Translations under genes and position numbers: made by a program
Shown here: piece by piece, positions 46,434-58,533 of the stretch
How the letters are laid out: every line of letters starts with the position of its first letter
Numbering within the stretch: the first letter of the stretch is position 1
Assembly: GCA_900696525.1 (NCBI GenBank)
Contig: CAADGL010000021.1
Span: forward strand, 186,001 to 250,000
DNA: 64,000 nucleotides
Source: an uncultured Planctomycetota bacterium
GTDB taxonomy: Bacteria; Planctomycetota; Phycisphaerae; UBA1845; Fen-1342
Direction: 5' to 3'
Notes under the pieces: model-generated
Database searches by the model: none
What the model was told of the DNA's origin: nothing
Seen by the model: only the letters and a program-made list of their open reading frames with translations

Positions 46434-47099
46434 ATGCCTGATGTAGCTCGTCCGGACGTAATGTTCGACTTGTGCGTTCAACGCGAGTACCTGTCGAGTT
46501 GCGGCGTGCGGCCCTGCCTGAACGCCGCCGAGATCACGCCGAACCTCAAGCAGCTCATCGCGTTTGCCCGGCTGACGGGAGTGCGTGTGCTGTCGTGCGT
46601 GGATACGCGTCGTCCGAACGACATCGGCGCCGACTGGCTCGAGGTCGACTCGCGGGTGCGTCCGGAGGAGCGGAAGGCTCCGTTCTCGCTGCTGCCCGAT
46701 CACGGGCTGGTGGAGTCTGATAACTGTCTATCCGTGGCGCTGGATATCCTGAACCAGCATCAGCAAACCATTTTCACGAAGTATCACCGCGACCCGTACA
46801 CGAACCCCAAGCTGGATCGGCTGCTCACCGAGATGCCCGCCGGCCGCTTCGTTGTCTTCGGGATGCCGCTCGAGACGTCGCTGCGAATTCTCGTTCTCGG
46901 GCTGATCCGTCGCGGGCGTAGTGTCGTCGTCATCGACGACGCCTGCGGCTACTGGGACGCCGACCAGGCCAGCCTCGTGCTCAGGCAGCTGCACGTCAAG
47001 GGGGCCCTGCTGATGAAGACCGAGCCCTTCATCCGGAGCGAGTTCGACCGCGCCAAGGGTCTCACCGCCCGCGTACGATCGCGGCGCTCGGTCGCCTAG
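46434..47099 (+). CDS. Isochorismatase-fold protein lacking the catalytic Cys
   Basis: 221 residues from the ATG at 46434 (GGGGAGGGG about 6 bases upstream). Fold of cysteine hydrolases such as nicotinamidase: N-terminal Asp in VMFDLCVQREYL, Lys in QQTIFTKYHRDPYTNP, and the third block RFVVFGMPLETSLRILVLGLIRRGRSVVVIDDACGYWD. In active enzymes this last block reads G-x-x-T-D-x-C-V, with Cys as nucleophile. Here the Cys position is Ser (ETSL). The protein may therefore be inactive or have altered chemistry. Its 3' end overlaps the HD-GYP gene by 38 bases on the other strand. Confidence 0.75.
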   Translation: MPDVARPDVMFDLCVQREYLSSCGVRPCLNAAEITPNLKQLIAFARLTGVRVLSCVDTRRPNDIGADWLEVDSRVRPEERKAPFSLLPDHGLVESDNCLSVALDILNQHQQTIFTKYHRDPYTNPKLDRLLTEMPAGRFVVFGMPLETSLRILVLGLIRRGRSVVVIDDACGYWDADQASLVLRQLHVKGALLMKTEPFIRSEFDRAKGLTARVRSRRSVA

Positions 47100-49756
47100 C
47101 GTCCGCCGGCCTCGGCGCTGTCTGCCCGGCCGGCGAGCGCGGCTCCGCCGTTGCCACGCGGGGTGCGTCGGTCACTTGCTCCGACATCGCCCGGAACACG
47201 TCGGCGCACTCCTCGAACGCCGCCACGACGCGCGGGTCGAACTGCGAGCCGGACGCCTCGCGGATCAACCGCCGGGCCTCCTCGACCGGCATCGCCGGGC
47301 GGTACACGCGGTCGGTGGTGAGGGCGTCGTAGACGTCGGCCACGGCCACGATGCGGGCCGCGAGCGGAATCTGCTCGCCCATCAGCCCCCGCGGATACCC
47401 CGAGCCGTCCCACCACTCGTGGTGCGCCCGGATGATGTCCAGCGCCATGCTCAGGAAACCGACGCCCGGCGACGCCGTCACGAGCGGCCGCAGCGTCTCG
47501 GCGCCGATCTCGACATGCGAGCGCATGACGCTGATCTCGGTGAGGCTCAGGCGGCCGGGCTTGAGCAGCACGGCATCGGGGATCGCCACCTTCCCGATGT
47601 CGTGCAGCGCCACCGAGCGCGCCAGGTCGCTCAGGAACTCGTCGTTGAGCTCCGCGAAGGCGCCCTTCCGCCGCAACGCTTCCGCCAGCGTGCAGGCGAA
47701 CCGGGTGACGCGCTCGATGTGCCTTCCGGTGTCGTCGTCGCGGCTTTCCGAAAGGCGGGCCAGCGCCGCCACGACCTGGTCGCGGGCCGTGTCGCGCTCC
47801 TGCCTGTTACGGATCGTGTGCAGCGCCGAGCCGCTGACGCGCGCGATCAGCTCCACGTACTCCACGGCCTGCGGCTCGAAGTCGGCGCCCGCGGCCCGCC
47901 CGGACGCGACCAGCACGCCGACCGGACCGAGCGCGCCGGTCAGCGGCGCCGCCAGCAGCGGCGCCTCGTCGAGAAACGAAGCCCAGGCCGCGCCCGACTC
48001 CCGCCTTTCCGCGGCGCCCGCCTCGTCGCGCTTCATGACCACCACCGCTGCATCGGTCGCCAGCGCCTGCCCCAGCACGCCGTGCGTTGCATCCAGCCTC
48101 GTCGGGCCGAGCGCCAGGTCAATGCCGTGAGCGCAGGCGACGTCGGCGCTGCGCTGCGCCGCATCGGTCAACAGGACCGCCACGCGCCGGCAGCAGGTGA
48201 TCTCCTCGACCGCGTGCAGGGTGTGCTCGCACACCTCCTCCACCGTCATCGCGCCGCCGATCGCCTGGCACAGGTCCACCAGCCCGGTCAGGAAGCGAAC
48301 CTGCTCGGCCCGCAGGCGATAGCTGCGAAGCAGGTCGCGTTTCTCGGCGCCGCGGCGGATCATGCACCGGACGCGCGAGACCAGCTCGACCTCGCGCACG
48401 GGCTCGGCCAGGAAGTCGTCCGCGCCGGCGTCGAAGGCCGCGATCGCGCCTTCGTCTCCTCCCACGAGCACGACCGGAACGTCGTGCGTGTCGACGTTGG
48501 CCTTCAGCCGCCGCACGCACTCCAGGCCGTCGAGTCCGGGCCCGCCGGCGTGCAGCACGATCACGTCCGGCCGCCCCGCCGCCGCCGCGAGCGTCGGCTC
48601 GCCGCCCGCGGTGCAGGTGACGCGGTGCCCGTCCCGTTCGAGGCAGTCACGGAAGAACGCGCGCCGCTTCTCGTCGGCATGGCCAACGAGCACGGTGGCG
48701 CCGCCCGGAGACAAGGGCGGGGCGACAGCGACGTCGGCGGCGCCGGGCGGGGCGACAGCGACGTCGGCGGCGCCGGGCGGCGCGGGCGCCGCGCGGCGCT
48801 CCGGCTCGACCGCGAGGCGTCCCATGACGATGTTCCGGCCGGCGGACTTGGCGCGGTACAGGAACTCGTCGGCGCGGCGCAGCGCATCCGCGAGCGTTCC
48901 CTCGCGGCTCGTGGCGACGCCAACGCTGATCGTCACGCGCTTGGCCGGGCTGGTCGGATGCGCCTCGGCCAGATGCCAGACGCTCTCGCGGATGCGCTCG
49001 GCAAGGGTCGCGGCGGGCCCGGGCTGCGTCTCCGGCGCGAGCACGACGAACTCCTCACCCCCGTAGCGGCCAACGACGTCGGTATTGCGGCAGGCGCGCG
49101 AGATCGCGCGCGACACCTGCTGGAGGCAGCGATCGCCTTCGGGGTGGCCGAGCGAGTCGTTGTATTGCTTGAAGTGGTCCACGTCGATCAGCAGCACGGC
49201 GTACTCGCGCCCGTGTCGCTGCGTGCGCTCCTCCTCAATCGCGGCCGCTTCGTCCCAGGCGCGCCGGTTCAGCAGGCCCGTGAGCCCGTCGATGCGGCTC
49301 TGTCGCGCGAGCTGCGCGTTCATCTCGGCCAGTTGCCGCGTCAGCATCTCCAGCCGGTTGTTCCGCTCGACCAGCGCCTGCTCCGCCCGGCGCAGGCGCA
49401 GTTGCAGCGACACGCGCGTCAGGATTTCGGCGGTGCGGATCGGCTTGGTCACGTAATCAGCCCCGCCCGCGCCGAACGCTCGCAGCACGTTCTCGGTGTC
49501 GCTGTGGCCCGTGACGAAGATCACCGGAACCGAGGCCGTCGCGCCCCCCGCCTTGATCCGCCGGCACACGTCCACCCCGTCGAGCGCGGGCATGGTCATG
49601 TCCAGCAGGATCACGTCCGGATGGCGCTCCATCGCCAGCCCAGCCGCCGCCGCTCCGTCATGCGCCACGACGACTTCGTACCCCGCCTTTGACAGCGCGG
49701 TGCTCAGCAGCAGCGCGTCGGCGCGGCTGTCGTCGACGATCAGGATGAGCGGCGGC

Positions 49757-49764
<8 letters not shown>
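47062..49764 (-). CDS. Multidomain response regulator: REC, GGDEF, REC-like, GAF, HD-GYP
   Basis: 900 residues. REC 1-120 with phospho-Asp in [19 protein letters not shown] at about 150-310 with [13 protein letters not shown], the active form for making c-di-GMP. A short linker has a repeated [11 protein letters not shown] second REC-like domain at about 355-475 has [13 protein letters not shown], with His in place of the phospho-Asp. GAF at about 495-650. HD-GYP at about 670-860 with [10 protein letters not shown] and [14 protein letters not shown], so c-di-GMP hydrolysis is likely. The protein thus has both synthesis and degradation domains. It is co-transcribed with the hybrid kinase (8-base overlap). 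It ends inside the isochorismatase-like gene on the opposite strand. Confidence 0.92.
48721..48780 (-). repeat. Two exact copies of a 30-base tandem repeat inside the HD-GYP gene
   Basis: Copies at 48721-48750 and 48751-48780 are identical and encode the linker repeat [11 protein letters not shown] partial third copy precedes them. Confidence 0.85.
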
Positions 49765-52560
<2,796 letters not shown>

Positions 52561-52573
<13 letters not shown>

Positions 52574-53217
52574 CCCTTCGTCTCGCTCGTCTCGTCCGCA
52601 CGATCCAGCAGCGGACAGCCGAACACCGGCGCCGCCGCCGTCGGAGCGCCCGCCGACTCGAACCACCGCACGATTGCCTCCGATCCGGCGCTCGGGCCCG
52701 CATGGCCGCGCCCCGGCGTGATCCCGCCTGAGAACACGAGCCGCCCGCGGCCGTCGTACAGCAGCGTGCAGCCCGACGTGGCCACGCCGAACCGCCGCGC
52801 CTCCAGCCCGTCCTCGTCCAGCACCACGGTCACCCGGGGCAGCGCCGCGGCGGCAGACCACAGCCCGGTCTGCTCCCACCCGGGCGGGACCCCCGGCGGG
52901 CGCACGAACACCGCCCGCAGGTCGGCCCGGTCGCCGAGGCGTTCCGCGAGCCGGCCGAACTCATCCAGGCTCGCGCGCGAGCAGGGGCACGCCGGGTGCA
53001 GAAACACCACCAGCGCCGGGCGGCCGGGCGTCGCGCACAACGTCGTGCCCGCCGGCCAGCGGACGTCCGCGTGATCGCCGACGCCCGGCTTGGCGGCGTA
53101 ATACTGCAAGTAGCCGAGCCAGCCGACGAGCACCCCGACCCAGAGCACCAGCAGCAGCACCAGCAGCGTGTCGCGGCCCCCGCCGCACGCCGCCACGCGG
53201 ACCGCTCCATTCTCCAT
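52561..53217 (-). CDS. Membrane-anchored thioredoxin-fold protein (RedB-like)
   Basis: 218 residues from the ATG at 53217 (GGAG 7 bases upstream); a longer frame starting with TTG is less likely. One helix ([23 protein letters not shown], about 18-42), then a periplasmic thioredoxin-like domain: [46 protein letters not shown], with CPCS in place of CxxC. Then [48 protein letters not shown], the cis-Pro and strand part of the fold. RedB-like proteins occur in planctomycetes and proteobacteria; function poorly known. It overlaps the kinase start by 13 bases (or 4 if the kinase starts at the GTG). Confidence 0.75.
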
Positions 53218-53314
53218 GCGCTGGCTCCGACGGGCCCGTGGGCGCGCGGCGACCCGGCAGCGCTCATCGTCCGCTGACAGGGCGGGCTTCAATTGGAGGC
53301 AGCGCAGATTCGGC

Positions 53315-53344
53315 TTGGTCCACTAATGACCGGGGTCGTATGAT
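53315..53344 (+). promoter_or_regulatory. Promoter of der, placed directly before the ATG
   Basis: TTGGTC (53315-53320), 18-base spacer, TATGAT (53339-53344). The predicted start of transcription coincides with the ATG at 53351, and no Shine-Dalgarno is present. The gene may be read from a leaderless mRNA. Confidence 0.45.
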
Positions 53345-53350
53345 GTGACA

Positions 53351-54709
53351 ATGGCGTTGCCCGTGGTGGTGATTGTTGGACGGCCGAACGTGGGCAAGAG
53401 CTCGCTGCTGAATGCGCTGGCGCGGGAGCGCATCAGCATCGTGGACCCGCGCGCCGGGACTACGCGCGACCGCGTCAGCGCCCTGATCGAGCACCGCGAC
53501 CGGTATTTCGAGCTGATTGACACCGGCGGCGTCGGCGTGGTGGACGTCGACCACCTGGAAAGCCACGTCGAGGAGCAGATCCGATTTGCGCTGGCCCGGG
53601 CCGACGTCGTCCTCTTCGTCGTGGACGCCCAGGACGGGCTGACGGTCCTCGATCAGCGCGTCGCGGAGCTGCTGCGGCGGCTGTCCGTGCCGGTGATGGT
53701 CGTCGCCAACAAGGTCGACGACCCGCGGCACGTCGCGCAGACGGCGGAGTTCATCCGGCTGGGGCACGGCGAGCCGCTGCCCGCGTCGGCGCTGCACGTT
53801 CAGGGCCGCGAGGAGCTGCTGGACAGGCTCGTCGCGCTGCTCGGGGAGCGCGCCGACGGGCATCCGGCGGACCCGGTGATGAAGCTCGCCATCGTCGGCA
53901 AGCGCAACGCCGGAAAGAGCACGCTGGTCAACGCCCTGGCCGGCGAGGAGCGCGTCATCGTCAGCGAGGTTCCCGGCACGACTCGTGACGCCGTCGACGT
54001 GCGCTTCGAGCGCGACGGCCGGGTTTTCGTCGCGATCGACACGGCGGGCGTGCGCAAGAAGCGCAGCATGGGTGACCTGGACTTCTACTCGTACACGCGC
54101 GCCCTGCGGTCGATCCAGCGCGCCGACGTGGTGCTGCACCTGATCGACGCGACGGTGCCCGTCAGCGAGGTCGATCTCAAGCTTGCCCGGGCCATTCTGG
54201 ACGCGCACAAGCCACTGCTGCTGGGGATCAACAAGTGGGACCTGGTCGGCGACCGCGCGACGAGCGCGCAGTTCGGCGAGTACCTCGCCCGCGCCATGCC
54301 GATGCTCCCGTTCGCCCCGATCGTCCTGCTCACGGCCAGCACGGGCCGGAACGTCCACGCCGCGATCGACGTCGCTCAGAGCCTCTTCAACCAGGCCAAC
54401 ACGCGCGTCGGAACCGGCCAGCTCAACGCCGTCCTCGAGAAGCTGCTCGAGGCGCGCGGACCAACCGCCCGCCACGGCCGCAAGGCGGTCCGCATCTACT
54501 ACGCCACGCAGGTCGGCACCGCGCCACCGACCATCGTGTGCTTCTGCAACGATCCCAGCCTGGTCACCGACAACTACCGCCGATACCTCGAGAATCGTCT
54601 GCGAGCCGCCTTGCCCTACGCCGAGGTGCCGATACGCTTGCTCTTCCGCCCGCGGCACACGGCCCCCGCGGGCGCCCGGCCGGCGGCGGCCCACAGTGAG
54701 GACGATTGA
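53351..54709 (+). CDS. der: Ribosome assembly GTPase Der (EngA)
   Basis: 452 residues. Two GTPase domains in tandem. First: GRPNVGKSS, DPRAGTTRDR, DTGG, ANKVDD. Second: GKRNAGKST, EVPGTTRDAVDV, DTAGVRKKR, INKWDL. C-terminal KH-like domain with GRKAVRIYYATQVGTAPPTIVCFCNDPSLVTDNYRRYLENRLR. Der helps 50S subunit assembly. The second P-loop (KRNAGKS) differs a little from the usual RPNVGKS. I chose the ATG at 53351; a GTG two codons earlier is in frame. Followed two bases later by the zinc-ribbon gene. Confidence 0.96.
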   Translation: MALPVVVIVGRPNVGKSSLLNALARERISIVDPRAGTTRDRVSALIEHRDRYFELIDTGGVGVVDVDHLESHVEEQIRFALARADVVLFVVDAQDGLTVLDQRVAELLRRLSVPVMVVANKVDDPRHVAQTAEFIRLGHGEPLPASALHVQGREELLDRLVALLGERADGHPADPVMKLAIVGKRNAGKSTLVNALAGEERVIVSEVPGTTRDAVDVRFERDGRVFVAIDTAGVRKKRSMGDLDFYSYTRALRSIQRADVVLHLIDATVPVSEVDLKLARAILDAHKPLLLGINKWDLVGDRATSAQFGEYLARAMPMLPFAPIVLLTASTGRNVHAAIDVAQSLFNQANTRVGTGQLNAVLEKLLEARGPTARHGRKAVRIYYATQVGTAPPTIVCFCNDPSLVTDNYRRYLENRLRAALPYAEVPIRLLFRPRHTAPAGARPAAAHSEDD

Positions 54710-54711
54710 TC

Positions 54712-55224
54712 ATGCCCATCGAGTTTCACTGCCCCTACTGCGGCAAACAGATTCGCGCTGCGGACGAGCACGGCGGCAAGCACGGCAAGTGCCCCTCGTG
54801 CCACCAGAAGGTCTACGTGCCGACGGCGCCCGAGCAGATCGAGCCGTTGAAACTGGCTCCGACGGACGAGGCGTTCGAGCGCGAGCAGGCCCGCCTGATG
54901 CGCGAGACGCACGAACTGACGCATCGGCTGCTGCACGAGCGCGAGGTTCCCGAGGGCAAGAGCAAGGCCCCCGCGCCGCCGCCCCAGGCCGAATCGCCCA
55001 TCACGCGCGTCGACGTCGAGCATCTCGTCGTCGAGTACGCCGTCTGCATGGCCGACGGCAGCCTGGACGAGGCCCGGCAGATCGCGGCGGAGCTGCGCAC
55101 GCACGGCCGGCAGTTGAACGACGTGGTCCAGCGGATGCTGATGGACGAGCTGCCGCCCCCGCAATTGGCCCGCATCCCGCGCCCGGTTCTCAACGGCTTC
55201 CTCAAGCAGCTCGTCGGAAAGTAG
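54712..55224 (+). CDS. Zinc-ribbon protein downstream of der
   Basis: 170 residues. N-terminal ribbon MPIEFHCPYCGKQIRAADEHGGKHGKCPSCHQKVYVP (Cys at 7, 10, 27, 30). This is a common planctomycete module, often found on proteins linked to membranes or kinases. A helical part follows (EAFEREQARLMRETHELTHRLLHERE), then a Pro-rich linker and a C-terminal domain with HLVVEYAVCMADGSLDEARQIAAELRTHGRQLNDVVQRMLMDEL. Two bases after der, so co-transcribed. Function unknown; position suggests nucleic acid or ribosome work but this is inferred. Confidence 0.85.
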   Translation: MPIEFHCPYCGKQIRAADEHGGKHGKCPSCHQKVYVPTAPEQIEPLKLAPTDEAFEREQARLMRETHELTHRLLHEREVPEGKSKAPAPPPQAESPITRVDVEHLVVEYAVCMADGSLDEARQIAAELRTHGRQLNDVVQRMLMDELPPPQLARIPRPVLNGFLKQLVGK

Positions 55225-55267
55225 CCGCGCGCGACGAAAGGGCACGCGACCAGGCAAACGTACGAGC

Positions 55268-57298
55268 CTAGTCCGAGGGCGTCACCACGACGCAATCGAG
55301 CCCGACGTATGACTTCGTTCCTTCGCTGCGCGGATGCCCGCCGACCACCTGGGCCCGCAGCAGAAGCGCCCCGTCTCGCGCCTCGAACACGCCCAGCTCG
55401 ATCGGCCCCGTCGCCTTCGCGTCGCGCGACTCGGTGTTGAACAGGTCGATGTCCGCGCCCGCCGCCTGACCGTTCACGCTGAACCGCACGATGCCGTAGT
55501 CCCACGATTTCGTCGCGTACAGCGTCACGCCATGGCGCCCGGGCCCGGCGACGGGGATGCGAAGCTCGACGTAGTCCCCCGGCCCGCGGCCCTGCACCCA
55601 GAGCTGCTCCTGGCCGCTCCAGATGTCCGGCCAGCCCTCCTGCCGCAACACCGGCAGCCCCTCGGACTTCGACACGACCTCCAGTCCTTCGCACTCGATC
55701 GCCCCCGCGACCTTGTACGCGGGCGGAAGCGCGGGCGGCTCCACCAGCGCCGCCGCGGCGCGCTCCGGCAGCGGCGGGCGATTGTGCTTCGTCCCGGGCC
55801 GCGCGTAGAAATACGCGGTGGTGGCGTACTCGACCTCGCACTCGCGCCAGTGCCACACCTCCATGTCCACGCGCAGGCCACTCGTGAAGGGGATGGCGTC
55901 GAGCGAGCGCGAGCGCGTCACGGTCGTCCGCCCCCAGTTGCACTTGCGCGGCTGGCCGTCGCAGCGCGGCTGCGCATGAAACGGCCGCTGGAACAATTCC
56001 GGAGAGCACCACGCGTACCCGTAGTAATCCTCCGTCCCCGTCCCGAAGTGCGAGGGGAAACGCTCGCCGTCGACGTAGATCTTCTCATCGCCCTCCCCCC
56101 ACCACTCCTTCACCGGGTTCATCACGCTCAGCGTGTCCGCCACGTACACGCCCCGGCCCTCGATGGTCACGTAGTTGAAGTCCAGCGTGCCGCGCGCCCC
56201 GGCGGCCCGCACCGGGTGCTCCTGCCGCCAGACCGCGTGGAAATACATCGACCGCCCGCACCATGTCCACGGCTCGCAGCGCGCCGCGATCTCCACCTCG
56301 ACCGGCTCATCGCCCAGGTTGTGGACCGCAACGCGCCCGGACTCCGCGTACGGCATCACCCATGTGCAGCGCATGGTCCCATCCGCCGCCACGGAGCGGT
56401 ACCAGTCCTGGTACGCGCTCACCCCTGGCCCGACGCCGAAGAAGTCCCCCGCCGGACACCAGATCGTCTGCAACCCGTCGAACTCCGCCTCCACCACGCA
56501 CGACCGGAGCGCCTGCGCCGGGTTGTCGGCCTTCAGTGACACCTCGAGCCCGCTCAGCGCCTGCGGCCCCGCCGGAAGCTCCACGCCCACCCGCTCAGCG
56601 CGTCCCGCGCGCCCCTGGGCCTGCCGGATACGGTCGTGCATGCGGATCGACGGCAGCCCCGTGGTGCGGTCACGCCCCAGGTCGTCGGCCACCTGCCGGA
56701 GCGTTTCGCCGGCGGTGCTGAGCTGCTCGGGCCGGAACGACTCGACCAGGGTTCCCGGGGCGTACGTGCGGTAGTTCACCTGGTAATAGAACCCGTCGCT
56801 GTCGCTGGTGATCTTGCAGCGCCGGGCGTAGGGGATCGGCAGGTAGAGGTTCCAGCCCTTGCTCGCCTCGTACGAAAGGGCCTGCGGCGCGATCCACTTG
56901 CCCCCCAGCGCGTCGGTCATGGGGGCCTCGATCGCCGGCGTTGTCGCACCGTCGATATAAACCCGCAGCACGCCCTTCGGGTTCGCCGACCAGATCCGCA
57001 CGACCGCGCCCGGCCCGGCGCGGTCCATCATCACCCATTCCTTTCGCTCGCCGTTCAGCTCAGCCCGCATGTACTGGCTGACGTCGGCGTTGGCGAACCA
57101 GGTGTCGTGGTCGTCCGGGTCGTCGCTGGCCCGGTCGTAGCTGCTCGCCTGGCTGCACCGGTAGGCCGGCGACGGGAAGCGCGCGGCAGCCGCGCGGTCG
57201 GTCATTTCCGCCAGCAGCGATACGAACGTCACGGGCGGTGTCGCATCCGGCCGCGACGTGATCACTGCGGCCAGCCCGATGAGGCACAGGGAAAGCAT
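55268..57298 (-). CDS. Secreted GH172 (DUF2961) glycoside hydrolase-like protein
   Basis: 676 residues from the ATG at 57298 (AAGGA about 8 bases upstream). A short hydrophobic start (MLSLCLIGLAAVITS) serves as signal. DUF2961 core: RAELNGERKEWVMMDRAGPGAVVRIWSANPKGVLRVYIDG at the N-terminus and GEGDEKIYVDGERFPSHFGTGTEDYYGYAWC, the GTEDYYG signature. The family is now called GH172 and includes alpha-D-arabinofuranosidases and difructose-anhydride enzymes; the Glu in GTED is probably catalytic. A C-terminal beta-sandwich (PGRHGVTLYATKSWDYGIVRFSVNGQAAGADIDLFNTE) is added. Likely degrades a furanose-containing polysaccharide. Confidence 0.88.
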   Translation of the reverse strand: MLSLCLIGLAAVITSRPDATPPVTFVSLLAEMTDRAAAARFPSPAYRCSQASSYDRASDDPDDHDTWFANADVSQYMRAELNGERKEWVMMDRAGPGAVVRIWSANPKGVLRVYIDGATTPAIEAPMTDALGGKWIAPQALSYEASKGWNLYLPIPYARRCKITSDSDGFYYQVNYRTYAPGTLVESFRPEQLSTAGETLRQVADDLGRDRTTGLPSIRMHDRIRQAQGRAGRAERVGVELPAGPQALSGLEVSLKADNPAQALRSCVVEAEFDGLQTIWCPAGDFFGVGPGVSAYQDWYRSVAADGTMRCTWVMPYAESGRVAVHNLGDEPVEVEIAARCEPWTWCGRSMYFHAVWRQEHPVRAAGARGTLDFNYVTIEGRGVYVADTLSVMNPVKEWWGEGDEKIYVDGERFPSHFGTGTEDYYGYAWCSPELFQRPFHAQPRCDGQPRKCNWGRTTVTRSRSLDAIPFTSGLRVDMEVWHWRECEVEYATTAYFYARPGTKHNRPPLPERAAAALVEPPALPPAYKVAGAIECEGLEVVSKSEGLPVLRQEGWPDIWSGQEQLWVQGRGPGDYVELRIPVAGPGRHGVTLYATKSWDYGIVRFSVNGQAAGADIDLFNTESRDAKATGPIELGVFEARDGALLLRAQVVGGHPRSEGTKSYVGLDCVVVTPSD

Positions 57299-57473
57299 GG
57301 ACGGATCCTTTCGTCGCGGGCCAGCGCGAGCCCCATCCGCCACGCCGTCCCGACGGCGCCGGATTGTAACCCGGCCGGGAATGCCCAGCCCGGAACACCG
57401 GCGCCTCGCGCGGCGCCGCGACTGGCGCTCGGGCATTGCATGCCGCGCACATCGCAGCCAAAATGTCCCGGCA

Positions 57474-58484
57474 ATGGTGCGAATCGCTCACAGCCAGCCC
57501 ATGCCGGCCCCGCCGCTGGGGGCCGATGGCGAGGCCCCGCCGGCGGAGGCCCGCCCGGCCGGCGGAAACGGCCGCGCCGAGCGGAGCCTGAGCTGGTACA
57601 CGCGCGCCAAGTTCGAGGTCGTTCGCTGGTTCCTCTACGGCTGGGTGCAGCTATTCAGCCTGCGCGGGCTCTACCTCTTCGGGCGTTTCTTCGGCACGCT
57701 CGAATACCTCGTCAACTTCAAGCGCCGCGCCCGGTACCGCCGCGAGCTGCGCCGCGTCTTCCCCGAGGGTCTCCGCCTCTCGCGCGAGCGCACGATCATC
57801 CGCGGCTACTTCCGGCGGACGCGCTGCGACCGGCTGCTGTACCTGATCTTCGACAAGCTGCCGAAGGAGAAGACCATCCGTCGCATCCGCTTTCACGGCC
57901 GCGAGCACCTGGACGCGGCCCTGGCCCGGGGCCACGGCGTGTACGCGATGCTGAGCCACCACGGCTCGCACCACGTGGCGGGGCTGCTGATGGCGTTGAT
58001 GGGCTACAAGTGTGCGGGGGTGCGCGATCCGAACGAGGGCGCGCTGCGCATCCACATGCAGCAGAAGTTCGCCGAGACGTTCCCGGAGTTTGCCGCGATC
58101 CGCGTGCTCTACGCCGACACGTTCCCGCGCGAGATCTATCGCTGCTTCCGCGAGAATTTCGTTGTCGGCACGGCGCTGGACGTGAGCCGGGTTCGCGGCC
58201 TTCAGCTCAAGACCTGCCCGGTGCGGTTCTTCGGCGAGACGCGTGAGTTCCTGACCGGCACGGTGCAGATCGCCCTGCGCAGCAAGGCCACGATCGTCCA
58301 GGGATTCGTCATTTCCAGGCCCAACTACTACTTCCGCCTCGTCGTCAAGCCCCCGCTCTGGACGCCCGACGGCGACAACGGCCAGAGCGAGCGCGAGGAC
58401 TTCATCCCCCAGCTCATGCAGCGCTACGCCGACGGCATCGCCGCCCACGTCCGCGAGCACCCGGACCACCTCAGCCGCATCTGA
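57474..58484 (+). CDS. Lysophospholipid/lipid A-type acyltransferase (LpxL/HtrB-like)
   Basis: 336 residues from the ATG at 57474; no strong ribosome site. Residues about 45-70 are a hydrophobic anchor (WFLYGWVQLFSLRGLYLFG). The core has RHxx-like block GHGVYAMLSHHGSHHVAGLLMALMGYKCAGVRDPNEG, then RVLYADTFPREIYRCFRENFVVGTALDVSRVRG and FFGETREFLTGTVQIALRSKATIVQGFVISRPNYYFRLVVKPPL, the order seen in LpxL. In LpxL the catalytic motif is HxxxxD/E; here the His-rich block SHHGSHHVAG has no acid at the matching place, so activity is uncertain. It likely acylates a lipid on the inner membrane. Convergent with the MBOAT gene. Confidence 0.75.
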   Translation: MVRIAHSQPMPAPPLGADGEAPPAEARPAGGNGRAERSLSWYTRAKFEVVRWFLYGWVQLFSLRGLYLFGRFFGTLEYLVNFKRRARYRRELRRVFPEGLRLSRERTIIRGYFRRTRCDRLLYLIFDKLPKEKTIRRIRFHGREHLDAALARGHGVYAMLSHHGSHHVAGLLMALMGYKCAGVRDPNEGALRIHMQQKFAETFPEFAAIRVLYADTFPREIYRCFRENFVVGTALDVSRVRGLQLKTCPVRFFGETREFLTGTVQIALRSKATIVQGFVISRPNYYFRLVVKPPLWTPDGDNGQSEREDFIPQLMQRYADGIAAHVREHPDHLSRI

Positions 58485-58533
58485 TACGAGCGCCGCGCGG
58501 ATCCCCGAGCCGCGCCCGGTCCAACTCCGCCCC

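Noticed and set aside
47176..49692. 838-codon plus-strand frame opposite the HD-GYP gene
   Set aside because: Antisense shadow with Arg/His/Ala bias and no recognisable domain; the minus frame has REC, GGDEF, GAF and HD-GYP motifs.
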